Assembly: GCF_003589595.1 (NCBI RefSeq)
Contig: NW_020653900.1
Location: forward strand, 6,246,606-6,310,605
Length of the DNA stretch: 64,000 nt
Direction: 5' to 3'
Source: Hyposmocoma kahamanoa
Lineage: Eukaryota; Arthropoda; Insecta; Lepidoptera; Cosmopterigidae
The number at the start of each line of letters is the position of its first letter. Position 1 is the first letter of the stretch. The position numbers and the translations under genes were made by a program. Under the pieces are notes generated by a model, which searched no databases, had not been told where the DNA came from, and saw nothing but the letters and a program-made list of their open reading frames with translations. This document shows positions 63,858 to 64,000 of this stretch, one piece after another.

Positions 63858-64000
63858 ATTTTTAACCGACTTCAAAAAAGGAGGAGGTTCTCAATTCGAC
63901 AATAAGTTTTTTTGTATTTATGTATGTTACGCGATAACTCATTTGTGAACCGATTTTGATGGAAAGAGGTTACCTCAGAAGTGGTCCCATTGAAATTTGA
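63858..64000 (+). mobile_element. Family C element, copy 15, cut by the window edge
   Basis: TTTTTAACCGACTTCAAAAA, AGGAGGAGGTTCTCAATTCG, GTATGTTACGCGATAACTCA, GATGGAAAGAGGTTACCTCA. Confidence 0.8.

Noticed and set aside
1..64000. CRISPR array, operons, bacterial terminators or ribosome binding sites
   Set aside because: The sequence is eukaryotic: intron with GTAAGT donor, SINEs, LINE relics. Regular spaced repeats of CRISPR type are absent.
1..64000. Integrated virus (baculovirus, polydnavirus or similar)
   Set aside because: No viral gene was recognised. The reverse-transcriptase, RNase H and gag pieces belong to transposon types, and none is intact.

Overview
This is a 64 kb piece of an AT-rich, intron- and repeat-dominated eukaryotic nuclear genome, almost certainly a moth or butterfly (Lepidoptera). 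Two things point there. The only clear host coding sequence is the first coding exon of an Osiris-family (DUF1676) gene, a family restricted to insects. The rest is a dense mosaic of short interspersed repeats (several tRNA-derived SINEs and several inverted-repeat elements) of the kind that fills lepidopteran genomes. The order is inferred from memory of such repeats, not from a database search.

Layout. At 1-753 (minus) lies the 5' end of the Osiris gene, with TATA box, initiator, signal-peptide exon and splice donor; the gene continues off the left edge. From about 1.3 kb to the right edge there is no second complete host gene. One short candidate exon (44512-44601, plus) lies 0.8 kb downstream of a CpG-rich, CRE-bearing patch (43420-43760). 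These could be the start of another gene but are not recognised.

Repeat families, named here by letter because I cannot query a database. A: tRNA-derived SINE, tail on the CGCACACACTCA side. B: about 300 bp retroposon-like repeat, more than 20 copies, A-rich end after a TCGTCCCGTCACTTGGTAT-like motif. C: element that starts AACCGACTTC and can end GAAGTCGGTT, about 15 copies. D: 286-bp hAT-type MITE with exact 8-bp target duplications. E, F, G, H, I, S: further SINE-like families with tRNA box A/box B sequences. J: about 425-bp MITE. K: about 150-bp repeat ending near AAGAACTCGATA. Several foldback elements occur once each.

Relics of larger elements: C-terminal reverse-transcriptase pieces of at least three LINE types (30716-31167, 31308-31845, and a pair at 33283-33650 and 62855-62977); an RNase H piece of an I-group-like LINE (58747-59078); an R2-like restriction-endonuclease domain (51127-51663); and a possible LTR-retrotransposon gag scrap (36714-36929). 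All are truncated and most are frameshifted or stopped; none is autonomous.

The most informative content is structural. Nested insertions with readable target duplications give a relative insertion history (A hit by B, B hit by S and by a hAT-like element, C hit by A, B and J, I hit by a foldback). In addition, several perfect short hairpins sit inside copies of known repeats, as if made by local template switching. I did not find a new gene system or defence locus, and I do not claim one.
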